The notes beneath the pieces were generated by a model. It had not been told where the DNA came from. It worked only from the letters and a program-made list of their open reading frames with translations, and did no database searches. A program made the translations under genes and the position numbers. A stretch of 64,000 bases of DNA, from assembly GCF_900290115.1 (NCBI RefSeq), contig NZ_LT985750.1:192658-256657 (forward strand). The letters run 5' to 3'. Source of the DNA: Alistipes sp. Marseille-P5061. Its GTDB lineage: Bacteria > Bacteroidota > Bacteroidia > Bacteroidales > Rikenellaceae. Shown in pieces: positions 30,571 through 38,761 of the stretch; position 1 is the stretch's first letter; every line of letters starts with the position of its first letter.

Positions 30571-31043
30571 AGGGGCTCCGCTACCACAACTTCGACGTCG
30601 TCTTCGCCGAGATTCCCGGCGAGGTGACCCTGGCGCTCAACCTCACGGGGTGCCCCAACCGCTGCCCGGGGTGCCACAGCCCCCACCTGCAGGGGGAGGG
30701 CGGCCGTCCGCTCGACGAGCGCGAGCTGCTGGCGCTCATCGACTGCTACGGCCGCTCGGTGACCTGCCTCTGCTTCATGGGGGGCGACGCCGCGCCCGAC
30801 GAGGTGGCGCGGCTGGCCGCCGTGGTGCGGCGTGCCGCCCCGGCGCTGCGCACGGGGTGGTACTCGGGGCGGCCGGAGCTGCCCGAGGGGTTCCGTCCCG
30901 GTCTCTTCGACTACGTCAAGCTGGGCCCCTGGGTCGAAGCGCTGGGGCCGCTGACGGCGCCGACGACCAACCAGCGCCTCTACCGCATCGCCCCCGACGG
31001 CACGATGAGCGACATCACCGAACGCTTCCGCCGCCGGCCGTAG
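30567..31043 (+). CDS. nrdG: Anaerobic ribonucleotide reductase activating protein
   Basis: A 158-residue radical SAM activase that makes the glycyl radical on NrdD. The [4Fe-4S]-SAM motif is C29-x3-C33-x2-C36 (GCPNRCPGCHSPHL), the standard CxxxCxxC. MGGDAAPDE and YVKLGPWVEALGPL follow. Start ATG at 30567 overlaps the nrdD stop codon (ATGA). It is rather short but within the NrdG range. Confidence 0.93.
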   Translation: MKGLRYHNFDVVFAEIPGEVTLALNLTGCPNRCPGCHSPHLQGEGGRPLDERELLALIDCYGRSVTCLCFMGGDAAPDEVARLAAVVRRAAPALRTGWYSGRPELPEGFRPGLFDYVKLGPWVEALGPLTAPTTNQRLYRIAPDGTMSDITERFRRRP

Positions 31044-31316
31044 CCGTGCGGGACGTTGAGGCCGGCCGCATCTCCCGAATGCGGGGCGCCGGCGCGGAGC
31101 TCCCGGTCCGGCATGGAGCCTTGGTGCGGCGAAGGTTTCGGCGCGGAATTTTCCGGCTTGGAGCGGGGCCCGCTGCGGCACGAAGGCCCCGGCACGGCTC
31201 GAAGGTTTCGGGCCGGTACGAAGCTACGACGCAGCATGGAGCTCCCGGCGCGGCACGGTACCCTCGGCCCCCGGCCCGGATTTTCCGGCGCGGTGCGGAT
31301 TTTTCGGGAAAATAGC
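31044..31316. other. GC-rich spacer after nrdG
   Basis: Degenerate repeats around cggcgcgg, gaaggtttcgg and ttttccggc; no gene or clear terminator seen before the promoter at 31317. Confidence 0.45.
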
Positions 31317-31324
31317 TATTTTTG
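31317..31324 (+). promoter_or_regulatory. -7 box of the beta-propeller lipoprotein gene
   Basis: TATTTTTG, 64 bases before the start codon at 31389. Confidence 0.55.
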
Positions 31325-31388
31325 TCCCGGCGGCGACCCCTCCGGAACGGTTCCGGAGGCGTGCAGCGCCGCATGAACCCTAATTGAT

Positions 31389-32303
31389 ATGAACATGATG
31401 ATGAAAAGAACCCCGAACCTGCTGAAACGGTCGGGAGCCCTGCTGCTCCTCGCCGTGCTGCTCCTTCCCGCCTGCCGCGAAGGGGCGCAGAACCCGACGC
31501 TCGTCCTGAGCGACGGCATCCGCTTCTGCGAGAGCACCTATCCCTACCGCGACGGCGTGCTGGTCGCCAACTTCGGCACCGAGAGCCTCAATCCGCTCAA
31601 CGACGAGGGGAAGGGCTATATCCTCTATGTCACGCCCGAACGCAGCGAGGTGGTGATTCCCGCCACGGGCGCCCTGTCGGCCCCCAAGGGGATGTTCCTG
31701 CGTGACGACCACCTCTTCGTCTGCGACGTCAACCGCGTGGTGGTCTTCAACCTTGCCCGCCCCGAGGCGGAGCCCCAGGTGGTGCGCCTGCCCGAAGGCG
31801 AGCTCTTCGTCAACGACCTGGTGGCCGACGGCAACGTGCTCTACGCCTCGGTGACCAATACGGGCCGCATCTTCCGGTTCGACATCTCGGACCTCGACGC
31901 CGTGGGTGCCCCCGAGGCGTGGCTCGACGTGCCGGGTGCCAACGGCATGCTGCTCCACGACGGAGCCCTCTACGTGGTCTCCTACCCGGCCGACGGGGTG
32001 ACCACCCCGGCCAACGTCGTCTACCGCATCGGTGCGCTGGACAACCCCGTAGCCGAGCGCTTCATCGAGCTGCCGGGCCAGTACGACGGCATCGCTCTCT
32101 CGACCGACGGCCGCGCCCTGGTGGTGAGCAACTGGGCTCCGGCCTCGCTGGCGCGCATCGACCTTGAGAGCCGCGCCGTGACGCCCGTCACCCTCGAGCT
32201 CGAGCAGCCGCTGGTAGGCCCCGCCGACATGACCCTCCGCGACGGGCAGCTCTGGATTCCCGACCTGCCCAACAGCCGCGTGGTGCGCATCGCCGAGCCC
32301 TGA
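31389..32303 (+). CDS. Lipoprotein with SMP-30/NHL-like beta-propeller
   Basis: A 304-residue lipoprotein: signal peptide with lipobox LLLPAC (Cys about residue 29), then a six-bladed-propeller-like body with repeated blades such as PKGMFLRDDHLFVCDVNRVVVFNL, LVADGNVLYASVTNTGRIFRFD, NGMLLHDGALYVVSYPADG and MTLRDGQLWIPDLPNSRVVRI. This style is shared by SMP-30/gluconolactonase and NHL proteins; metal ligands of SMP-30 enzymes are not clearly recognisable, so a binding or structural role is as likely as a lactonase. Three further ATGs at 31395, 31398 and 31401 make the exact start uncertain. Monocistronic with its own promoter and terminator. Confidence 0.75.
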   Translation: MNMMMKRTPNLLKRSGALLLLAVLLLPACREGAQNPTLVLSDGIRFCESTYPYRDGVLVANFGTESLNPLNDEGKGYILYVTPERSEVVIPATGALSAPKGMFLRDDHLFVCDVNRVVVFNLARPEAEPQVVRLPEGELFVNDLVADGNVLYASVTNTGRIFRFDISDLDAVGAPEAWLDVPGANGMLLHDGALYVVSYPADGVTTPANVVYRIGALDNPVAERFIELPGQYDGIALSTDGRALVVSNWAPASLARIDLESRAVTPVTLELEQPLVGPADMTLRDGQLWIPDLPNSRVVRIAEP

Positions 32304-32326
32304 TTGAAAGGCCGTGCAACCCGAAA

Positions 32327-32360
32327 AGAGGCGGACCCCACGCGCGTGGGGTCCGCCTCT
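32327..32360. terminator. Terminator between the propeller lipoprotein and trmD
   Basis: AGAGGCGGACCCCAC (32327-32341) pairs perfectly with GTGGGGTCCGCCTCT (32346-32360), followed by ctgtttt. It lies between convergent genes. Confidence 0.85.
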
Positions 32361-32474
32361 CTGTTTTGTGTGCTGTCCGGTCCCGGAAAGCGGCTGTTTT
32401 TTGCGCCGGCCTTTTTTCGGCATCCGGCGCCTCCGTCCGGTGCTGTCTTCCGTTTTTCGGCCCCCGGCGGGGTG

Positions 32475-33155
32475 TCAATCCTCGTCGAGCAGGTTGGGGC
32501 GCAGTGCGCGCGTCCGGGCAAGGGACTGCTCCTCCTGCCAGCGGGCTATCTCGGCGAAGTTACCCGAGAGGAGCACGTCGGGAACCCGCCATCCGCGGAA
32601 CTCGGCCGGCCGCGTGTAGACGGGCGGGGCCAGCAGGTCGTCCTGGAAGCAGTCCGTCAGGGCCGAGGCCTCGTCGCCCAGCGCCCCGGGGATGAGCCGC
32701 ACCACCGAGTCGGCGATGACGCAGGCGGCCAGCTCGCCCCCCGTCAGCACGTAGTCGCCGATGGAAATCTCGCGCGTGATGAGGTGCTCGCGGATGCGGT
32801 GGTCGATGCCCTTGTAGTGGCCGCAGAGGATGATGATGTTCTCGAGCATCGAGAGGCGGTTGGCCTCATGCTGGTCGTAGCGCACGCCGTCGGGCGAGGT
32901 GTAGATGATTTCGTCGTAGCGGCGCTCGGCGCAGAGCTTCTCGACCAGTTCGAAGACCGGTTCGCACTTCATCACCATGCCCGCCTCGCCCCCGAAGGGG
33001 TAGTCGTCGGTGGTCTTGCGCTTGTCGTGGGCGTAGTCGTGGAGGTTGTGCACCACAATTTCGACGAGCCCCTTCTCCTGGGCCCGCTTGAGGATGGATT
33101 CGTTCAGCGGCGAGCTTACCAGCTCGGGAACGACGGTGATGATATCGATGCGCAT
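32475..33155 (-). CDS. trmD: tRNA (guanine-N1-)-methyltransferase TrmD
   Basis: A 226-residue SPOUT methyltransferase that makes m1G37 in tRNA, which prevents frameshifts. Opening [26 protein letters not shown], then [33 protein letters not shown] and the knot region [29 protein letters not shown], ending [30 protein letters not shown], are all diagnostic. The start at 33153-33155 gives the family length; the extra 17 codons upstream do not match. Separated by 262 bases from the FkbM gene. Confidence 0.96.
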   Translation of the reverse strand: MRIDIITVVPELVSSPLNESILKRAQEKGLVEIVVHNLHDYAHDKRKTTDDYPFGGEAGMVMKCEPVFELVEKLCAERRYDEIIYTSPDGVRYDQHEANRLSMLENIIILCGHYKGIDHRIREHLITREISIGDYVLTGGELAACVIADSVVRLIPGALGDEASALTDCFQDDLLAPPVYTRPAEFRGWRVPDVLLSGNFAEIARWQEEQSLARTRALRPNLLDED

Positions 33156-33417
33156 CTGGGCAGTCGTTTGTTCGTGTTCGGTTTTTCGGGGCCGCACCGG
33201 AGCCATTTCCGTGGCCGGGCGGCGTGTGGCGGCGGGTTGTTTCGCGGGGACTGCCTCGCCGGGCCTCCCTTTGTGCGGGCTGCTTTCCGGCGGGCGGCGT
33301 GTGGCGGGCGTTTCGCGGAGTCTGTCCCGCCGGGCCTTCCTTTGTGCGGGGGCTGCCCCCGCCGAGCCTTCCTTTGTGGAACCTTTTCCGCGGCCGGGCG
33401 GCCTGTTCCGCCGGTCC

Positions 33418-34158
33418 TCAGTTGCGGGCGGCGCGGGGGCGGAAGATGATGTCCTTTGCGGAGCCCTCCGTGAGCGGCACCTCGCGCCCGCGGTCGAGCG
33501 TGAAGCCCTCGTAGCCCAGCTCCGTGAAGAGTTCGATGATTCGGGGTCGGTTCGCTCCCCCCGTCTCGATGAGCACCCGCGGGCGGAAGCGTTCGAGCAG
33601 CGGCCGCATCTCGCGCATGACCACCAGCTCGTACCCCTCGATGTCGCACTTGATGAAGTCGAGCCGCGTGAGCGGGGCGAAGAGCTCGCTGCCGCGCCGC
33701 ATCTGGGCGGGGAACTCGTCGGAGGCCGCCTCGCCGCGCTCGTTGACGAAGTTCTGCCCCGTGCCGAAGTAGCCCTGCTCGCGCGCCGTGTCGTTGGCCA
33801 TCGAGACCTCGCGCGAGGAGGCGCCCAGCGCGTAGGGGAGTATCTCGACGTTGCTGTAGCTGCCGACGTTGCGGCGCAGCACGCGGCGAATCGGCTCGAC
33901 GGGCTCGACGGCGTAGACCCTCCCCGCGGGGCCCGTCAGGCGGGCCAGCGTGCGGGTGTAGTAGCCCAGGTTGGCGCCGATGTCGATGACCGTGTCGCCC
34001 GGCGAGACCAGCGCGCCGAGGTGGTAGACATACTCCGTGGCGGGGCTGCGGCGCCCCAGGCCGAGGCGCTGGCTGAGGAAGAAGAGGGCGCTCACCGTGC
34101 GGAGGTATCCTTCGAGCGGCAGCAGCCGGTAGAGCAGTTTGTGAATCGGTTTTCCCAC
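33418..34158 (-). CDS. FkbM family methyltransferase
   Basis: A 246-residue SAM-dependent methyltransferase of the FkbM type. Motif [18 protein letters not shown], acidic loop [14 protein letters not shown] and [17 protein letters not shown] are clear. FkbM proteins methylate sugars, polyketides or other small molecules and often sit in surface glycan clusters; substrate is unknown here. The start lies 13 bases after the stop codon of the DUF262-HNH gene, so it is likely co-transcribed with the cassette, though its high GC matches the host, not the cassette. Confidence 0.85.
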   Translation of the reverse strand: MGKPIHKLLYRLLPLEGYLRTVSALFFLSQRLGLGRRSPATEYVYHLGALVSPGDTVIDIGANLGYYTRTLARLTGPAGRVYAVEPVEPIRRVLRRNVGSYSNVEILPYALGASSREVSMANDTAREQGYFGTGQNFVNERGEAASDEFPAQMRRGSELFAPLTRLDFIKCDIEGYELVVMREMRPLLERFRPRVLIETGGANRPRIIELFTELGYEGFTLDRGREVPLTEGSAKDIIFRPRAARN

Positions 34159-34171
34159 GGTGCGGTATTTT

Positions 34172-35281
34172 TTATTTGCTCCCTTTGATTCGGTTACAGT
34201 TTCTGCAAAGCATCTGGCAATTCTCGACTACGGTGGTGCCGCCCTCCTTCCACGGCGTGATGTGGTCAGCCTCCATCTCTTCCAGTTCGAAATGCTTGCC
34301 GCAGTGGGCGCAAATACCCTTTTGGCGCTCATAGGCTTCACGCTTTGTCTTCTTGTCGAATGCCCGGAAACTCAGGTCTCTCAAATCCCCGCTCAGCACA
34401 TATCGGTAGATACCCGATTTTTTCATGATTTCGTCGTCCTCCATCAAATCGTGAATCTGCTTTTCGAGTGCGGCGGTATCGTAGACATTTTCCCCGAACT
34501 CTTCGAACATGGCCCCCCAGTCCAGTCCCTTCATCTCCTTGCGGTATTTCGGGAAGGTCGAACGAACCCACGTGATGATTTGCATGTAGTAGGCCCACAA
34601 CTTGTTCGCATTCGGGTCGTGCTGGTGTCGTGCCATGTATTCGTCGATTCCGGCCGCTCCTTCTTTCCGTGCGGCCCATTTGAGCACGGTCTCCAGATAA
34701 GTCTGTTCGATGGGATTTCCGGCCATGTAGTCGCTGCCGATTTTGTAGGCGGGGCATCCGTTTTTTGAGAAATGCCTTCGGGCGTCACTCACGAAGGGTC
34801 CGACATATACGGCGTTGCGGAGCTCTTGGTCGAGTAGCCGTTCTCCGGCGATGTTGATGACGCGGAACCAGTCGAGTTTTTCCCTGTCGGTCCCGGTACA
34901 GAAGTACACGGTGAGTCCGTAGTTGAGAAATTTTTGCTTTTCCTCGTCGGTCAGCGTCCCGAAGTAGAGGACTCCGCGGTCGGGGTCCTCGATGTTGAAT
35001 TCGTGGTTGAAGAACTCGCAAATCGAGAGGGTACGCTGCTGTCCGTCAATCATTTCGTACTGGTCGTCGCCGACGACGCTCCAGTACATGATGTTGAGGG
35101 GAAATCCCTTCATGACGGTGTCGATGACTGCCTGCTGCTGTTTGAGGTCGTAGCGGAATTCGCGCTGATAGGGGGGGCGGATGTCGAGCCGCCCGCCATA
35201 CCCGACGACTCCGGCATCGGGGTCGTTGAGGTATCCGTCAATCAGGTCGCGGATTGGTATGGATTTCAGTTCGATTTGCAT
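34172..35281 (-). CDS. DUF262-HNH endonuclease (defence candidate)
   Basis: A 369-residue two-domain protein. N-terminal DUF262 (ParB/GmrS-like NTPase fold) with the DGQQR signature at 79-83 and ELRNAVYVG following; middle helical region (about 190-320); C-terminal HNH nuclease with zinc cysteines C324, C327, C359, C362 and active-site DH at 339-340 and N354 (ADHITPW...ENCQMLCRNCN). DUF262 proteins in GmrSD, SspE and BrxU act in phage defence, using nucleotide hydrolysis to control cutting. Three bases separate it from the EcoRI-type methyltransferase, suggesting a restriction-modification-like pair. GC is clearly lower than in neighbours. Confidence 0.88.
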   Translation of the reverse strand: MQIELKSIPIRDLIDGYLNDPDAGVVGYGGRLDIRPPYQREFRYDLKQQQAVIDTVMKGFPLNIMYWSVVGDDQYEMIDGQQRTLSICEFFNHEFNIEDPDRGVLYFGTLTDEEKQKFLNYGLTVYFCTGTDREKLDWFRVINIAGERLLDQELRNAVYVGPFVSDARRHFSKNGCPAYKIGSDYMAGNPIEQTYLETVLKWAARKEGAAGIDEYMARHQHDPNANKLWAYYMQIITWVRSTFPKYRKEMKGLDWGAMFEEFGENVYDTAALEKQIHDLMEDDEIMKKSGIYRYVLSGDLRDLSFRAFDKKTKREAYERQKGICAHCGKHFELEEMEADHITPWKEGGTTVVENCQMLCRNCNRIKGSK

Positions 35282-35284
35282 GGG

Positions 35285-36277
35285 TTATTTTTTTCTTATT
35301 ATAAATCGATGATATAATCTTTTGTATTCCCCATTTTGGAATAAATAAAATGCAGGCCCTCCTTGTTTGTCTTTTGGTAAATCCTTAGGTTTTGTAGTGC
35401 CTAAAAATAAGCTACATCCAATTATTTCAAACTGGTCGGGGTTGTATTTATCCAGAAAAGTAATAGGAACACCCATTAGCCCATTATAGTCATATGGAAT
35501 CCATTCTGTTTTTGACACTTCTATTGCGTCATAATTTACATATTTTGGATATTCTTCGGGATTATATTGCTTATATAAGATGAGTTCTTCGTGGCGTTTT
35601 TTTATTTCCAGATTGGTAAACCAGGTAACCCCCGAAACCCGAATCATCCCTTCGCGATGGTCTCCTGCGGTCGCCGTATCCTTATATTGGGAGATAAAAT
35701 GTCCAGCGCCACCTTTGAATCCATATCCGAGCCAAACTTTGTTTTGCTGGATTAGAGGGAAAAATTCTTTATAGGTCAATGCATTCTGATGCCCGATGAT
35801 GATGAATTTCTTGTCGTACTGAATCAGTTGGGCGACGTATTCGCGGAAGAGCGAAAAGGGCGGGTTCGTGACGACGATGTCCGCCTCCTTGAGCAACTCG
35901 ATGCACTCCGCACTGCGGAAATCCCCGTCGCCCTTCAGCGGCCGGATTCCGATTTCCGCAGGGTCGGGCAGGTGGTTGCCGTTCCGGTCCCCCTCATAAA
36001 TCAGATAGACAGCCTGCTCGCTCTTGTTCTGACTGAACAAATCCACATCCTGATTCTTGTAGCAGGTCGTTATCAACCTCTTTAGTCCGAGTTTCTCGAA
36101 GTTGTAGGCGAAATAGGTGAAAAAGTTACTGACGCGCGGGTCGTCGCAATTGCACAGCACGGTCTTGCCGCGGAAATGGTCGCGGTAGTGGCGCAGCTCG
36201 TTGTTGATGTCTTCGAGTTGGGTGTAGAATTCGTCCTTTTTTGCCTCTTTAGCCTGGTTCAGATTGCGGTTTGCCAT
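35285..36277 (-). CDS. EcoRI-type adenine-specific DNA methyltransferase
   Basis: A 330-residue protein of the EcoRI methylase family (N6-adenine). Features: GKTVLCNCDDPRVSNFFTYFAYNF (37-60), GDGDFRS (116-122), and catalytic motif IV NPPF at 138-141 (DIVVTNPPFSLFREY), with IIIGHQNALTYKEFFPLI following. It probably marks host DNA against the adjoining DUF262-HNH nuclease. The recognition sequence cannot be read from the protein. The C-terminal half is strongly AT-rich (especially 35290-35780), unlike any other chromosomal gene here, suggesting acquisition. It starts 12 bases after the MBL-hydrolase stop codon. Confidence 0.9.
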   Translation of the reverse strand: MANRNLNQAKEAKKDEFYTQLEDINNELRHYRDHFRGKTVLCNCDDPRVSNFFTYFAYNFEKLGLKRLITTCYKNQDVDLFSQNKSEQAVYLIYEGDRNGNHLPDPAEIGIRPLKGDGDFRSAECIELLKEADIVVTNPPFSLFREYVAQLIQYDKKFIIIGHQNALTYKEFFPLIQQNKVWLGYGFKGGAGHFISQYKDTATAGDHREGMIRVSGVTWFTNLEIKKRHEELILYKQYNPEEYPKYVNYDAIEVSKTEWIPYDYNGLMGVPITFLDKYNPDQFEIIGCSLFLGTTKPKDLPKDKQGGPAFYLFQNGEYKRLYHRFIIRKK

Positions 36278-36289
36278 GGTTGTGCAGTT

Positions 36290-36958
36290 TTAATCGCGGT
36301 AGTTCACCTCGTGGTTGAGCACCTCGACGATGAAGGGGTTGTAGAGCGTCTCGTGGCCCAGCGTCGTCTCGGGTCCGTGGCCCGGATAGACGTGCACCTC
36401 GTCGCCCAGCGGCAGCAGCTGCTCGAGAATCGAGCGCATAATCCACGAGTAGTCGCCTCCGGGCAGGTCCGTGCGGCCAATCGACTCGCGGAAGAGCGTG
36501 TCGCCCGTGAAGAGCGCCTTCGACCGCGGCTCGTAGAGCGCTACGTGGCCCGGCGTGTGGCCCGGCGTGTGGATGACGCGCAGGGTCGTCTGCCCGAAGT
36601 GAAGCTCGGGCGTCGTTTCGAGGTCGATGTCCACCGTGGGCATCGCTCCGACGGGAACCCCGAATACCGAGCCGCTCACCGAGGCGTTCTCGAGCAGGAA
36701 GCGGTCCTTCGACGAGAGGGCGAAGGGGATGCCGTACTGCCGTTTGAGGAACTCCACGCCGAGCGTGTGGTCGAAGTGGCCGTGGGTGTTGGCCGCCAGC
36801 ACGGGGTGCAGTCCGTGCTGCTCGATGAAGTTGCGCAGCGCCGCATTCTCGCGGTCGTTGCTGTTGCCGGCGTCGATGACGGCGCACTGGTTCGTCTCGT
36901 CCCAGAGGACGTAGGTGTTCTCCTGAATCGGATTGAAGGTCAGGCAGGCGATTTTCAT
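36290..36958 (-). CDS. MBL-fold metallo-hydrolase (glyoxalase II-like)
   Basis: A 222-residue metallo-beta-lactamase-fold hydrolase. Metal-binding THGHFDH at 58-64 (H59, H61, D63, H64), PGHTPGHVALY, FTGDTLFRESIGRTDLPGGD and YPGHGPETTLGHE complete the two-zinc site. It resembles the short glyoxalase II-like or YcbL-type enzymes that split thioesters; substrate unknown. The ATG at 36956-36958 is chosen; a much longer open frame upstream is GC-rich spacer crossing the promoter. First gene of the operon holding the methyltransferase and DUF262-HNH genes. Confidence 0.9.
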   Translation of the reverse strand: MKIACLTFNPIQENTYVLWDETNQCAVIDAGNSNDRENAALRNFIEQHGLHPVLAANTHGHFDHTLGVEFLKRQYGIPFALSSKDRFLLENASVSGSVFGVPVGAMPTVDIDLETTPELHFGQTTLRVIHTPGHTPGHVALYEPRSKALFTGDTLFRESIGRTDLPGGDYSWIMRSILEQLLPLGDEVHVYPGHGPETTLGHETLYNPFIVEVLNHEVNYRD

Positions 36959-37034
36959 GCGGGTGAAAGCGGTTTGTGGCCTGCGCCGGGCCGTCCGTGG
37001 AGGGGTCGGGCAAGGTGCGGGCCGGGTAACGCGA

Positions 37035-37042
37035 CAAAGATA
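37035..37042 (-). promoter_or_regulatory. -7 box of the MBL-methyltransferase-DUF262-FkbM operon
   Basis: TATCTTTG on the minus strand, 76 bases before the MBL start codon. No other promoter was seen before the cassette genes. Confidence 0.65.
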
Positions 37043-37380
37043 GTGCATGCGGCGCGCAAAAACAAGCAAAAACAGGTCCGCGCGGCATTTGCCCTTCGGG
37101 CCGCGGTGCGGCAGCGGGACGGAGAAGGGTCTGCGGCTGGCAGCAGGGCCGCAGAGGGTCGGTGGCTGGCAGCGGGGCGGCGGAAGGTCGGGCGGAGGGT
37201 GGCCGGCCGGAGCTTTGCGAGCGGGCGACGGCGGGTCGTCGGCAGGAGGAAGGAGGGTTGGCCGCGGCCGGTCGGATGGTCCGGGGTAGTCGGTCGGAGG
37301 GCTGTCTGTGACCGGGCGGAGAAGGGGCCGCTGTCGGAGCGGGGCGAAGAAAGCGGCCGGAGGCGGGGCGGGGAGCGGAA
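37043..37380. other. GC-rich spacer with degenerate repeats
   Basis: Phrases ggctggcagc and gcggaaggtcggg recur between the divergent MBL and lipoprotein genes. No gene is supportable. Confidence 0.45.
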
Positions 37381-37458
37381 TTTTTCGTATCTTTCCGCCT
37401 GCAACTTCGCGCGGGCGCCGTGCGTCCCGGCCCGACGTTTGCATCTTCGGAACAGAAT

Positions 37459-38679
37459 ATGAAACAATCCCTCCTTTGGCGCGGCCTGCTGGTGTGGGCC
37501 TGCGCCCTTGCGGCGACGGGGTGCTCGCTGCTCAAGGTCTCGGTCTCGTCGGGTGACCCGCTGCCCGACGAGACGCTGCGTCTGCGCACCATGACGCGGG
37601 GCTTCTACTACGACCTCTCGTCGGGCATCGCGGCGGCGGCCGACTCCGTGGTTGCCGCCTCGCCCCGCGCTGCGACGCAGCTGGCGGCCATCCGCTGGAA
37701 AATCCGCGCCACGCGGGCGGCCGTCGAGGCGGCCATGCAGTCCGACCCCGAGGTGGCGCTGGCTGACACGTGGATTCTCTGCCGCCGCATGAACGAGGCC
37801 TTCGCGCAGCTGCCCGACTCGCTGCTCTTCGGGGCGGAGAGCTCCATTGCGCGCGAGGCGGCCGCCCGCTTCGAGCGGCGCGTAGCGCGGCTCTCGGAGC
37901 AGCTGCTCCCCGCCGACCGGCAGCGGCTCATGGAGCGCTTCGTCGGGGAGTACGTCGCGGCGCACCCCCGTCCCGACGACGACGGGGCGGCGGCGCCCAA
38001 CACGCTGCTGGCCTGGTTCGAGTTCCTGCGCGCCAACGGCCGCGAACCGAGCTACGCCACGGGGAGCATCTCGGAGGTGATGGCCGACGTGAGCGACCGC
38101 GTGGGGAGCCAGACCCGGCAGCTGGCCAACAGCGTGGGGTGGTCGCGCCAGATGCTCGAAATCCGCATGCAGCAGGACAGCCTGCGCAGCCGCGTCGAGG
38201 GGCAGCTCGACTCGCTCGAACGCAACTTCGGCCGGCTGGTGGCCGTGGCCGAGCATCTGCCCGGCCTCTCGGAGCAGCTGCTGGAGGAGTTGAACCTCCA
38301 GGCCGGGCAGCTCATCGGCGCCATCGACTCGAGCATGGCCTCGGCCTTCGACGACCTCGACCGGCAGCGGGTCGAGATTCAGCACTACGTCTCGACCGAA
38401 CGCGAGGCGCTCGTCGGACAGGTGCAGCAGGCGGCCGACGAGGCGGTGCAGCATGCCCTGGAGCGCATCCCGGCGGTGATTGGACGGCTGCTCTTCTATG
38501 TGGTGGCGGCGCTGGTGGTGCTGCTCGGCCTCCCCTTCCTGGTGGGCTTCTGGCTGGGCGGCCTGCGCGCCCGCCGGCAGAGCGGCCGGCAGAAGGCCCC
38601 GTCGGGGGACGATTCGGCTCCGGAGCAGGGCGGCGGCTCCCCGGACGAGGGTCGAAGCGGCCCCGGTGAATCCCGGTGA
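37459..38679 (+). CDS. Lipoprotein with coiled coil and C-terminal membrane helix, unknown
   Basis: A 406-residue protein not assigned to a family. It has a lipoprotein signal (ALAATGCS, Cys about residue 22), a long helical body rich in Arg, Glu and Ala with coiled-coil character (about 40-330), one hydrophobic helix near the C-terminus (about 340-362, FYVVAALVVLLGLPFLVGFWLGG) and a disordered basic/acidic tail. The start at 37459 places the signal peptide correctly. A near -7 box (TATCTTTC, 37388-37395) lies upstream. Having a lipid anchor at one end and a transmembrane helix at the other suggests it bridges membranes; this is inference. Confidence 0.65.
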   Translation: MKQSLLWRGLLVWACALAATGCSLLKVSVSSGDPLPDETLRLRTMTRGFYYDLSSGIAAAADSVVAASPRAATQLAAIRWKIRATRAAVEAAMQSDPEVALADTWILCRRMNEAFAQLPDSLLFGAESSIAREAAARFERRVARLSEQLLPADRQRLMERFVGEYVAAHPRPDDDGAAAPNTLLAWFEFLRANGREPSYATGSISEVMADVSDRVGSQTRQLANSVGWSRQMLEIRMQQDSLRSRVEGQLDSLERNFGRLVAVAEHLPGLSEQLLEELNLQAGQLIGAIDSSMASAFDDLDRQRVEIQHYVSTEREALVGQVQQAADEAVQHALERIPAVIGRLLFYVVAALVVLLGLPFLVGFWLGGLRARRQSGRQKAPSGDDSAPEQGGGSPDEGRSGPGESR

Positions 38680-38723
38680 ATGAAATAATCGCCCGTTTTG
38701 GCCGTCGAACGGCGAATTATCCC

Positions 38724-38731
38724 TACCTTTG
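38724..38731 (+). promoter_or_regulatory. -7 box of rlmD
   Basis: TACCTTTG, 31 bases before the start codon; TTTG at 38697-38700 lies 23 bases further up. Confidence 0.65.
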
Positions 38732-38761
38732 TCTCCCGAACAACAGCGAAAAAGAGACCTT

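Noticed and set aside
36290..37444. Extended N-terminus of the MBL hydrolase
   Set aside because: The extension crosses the operon promoter at 37035-37042 and is low-complexity spacer.
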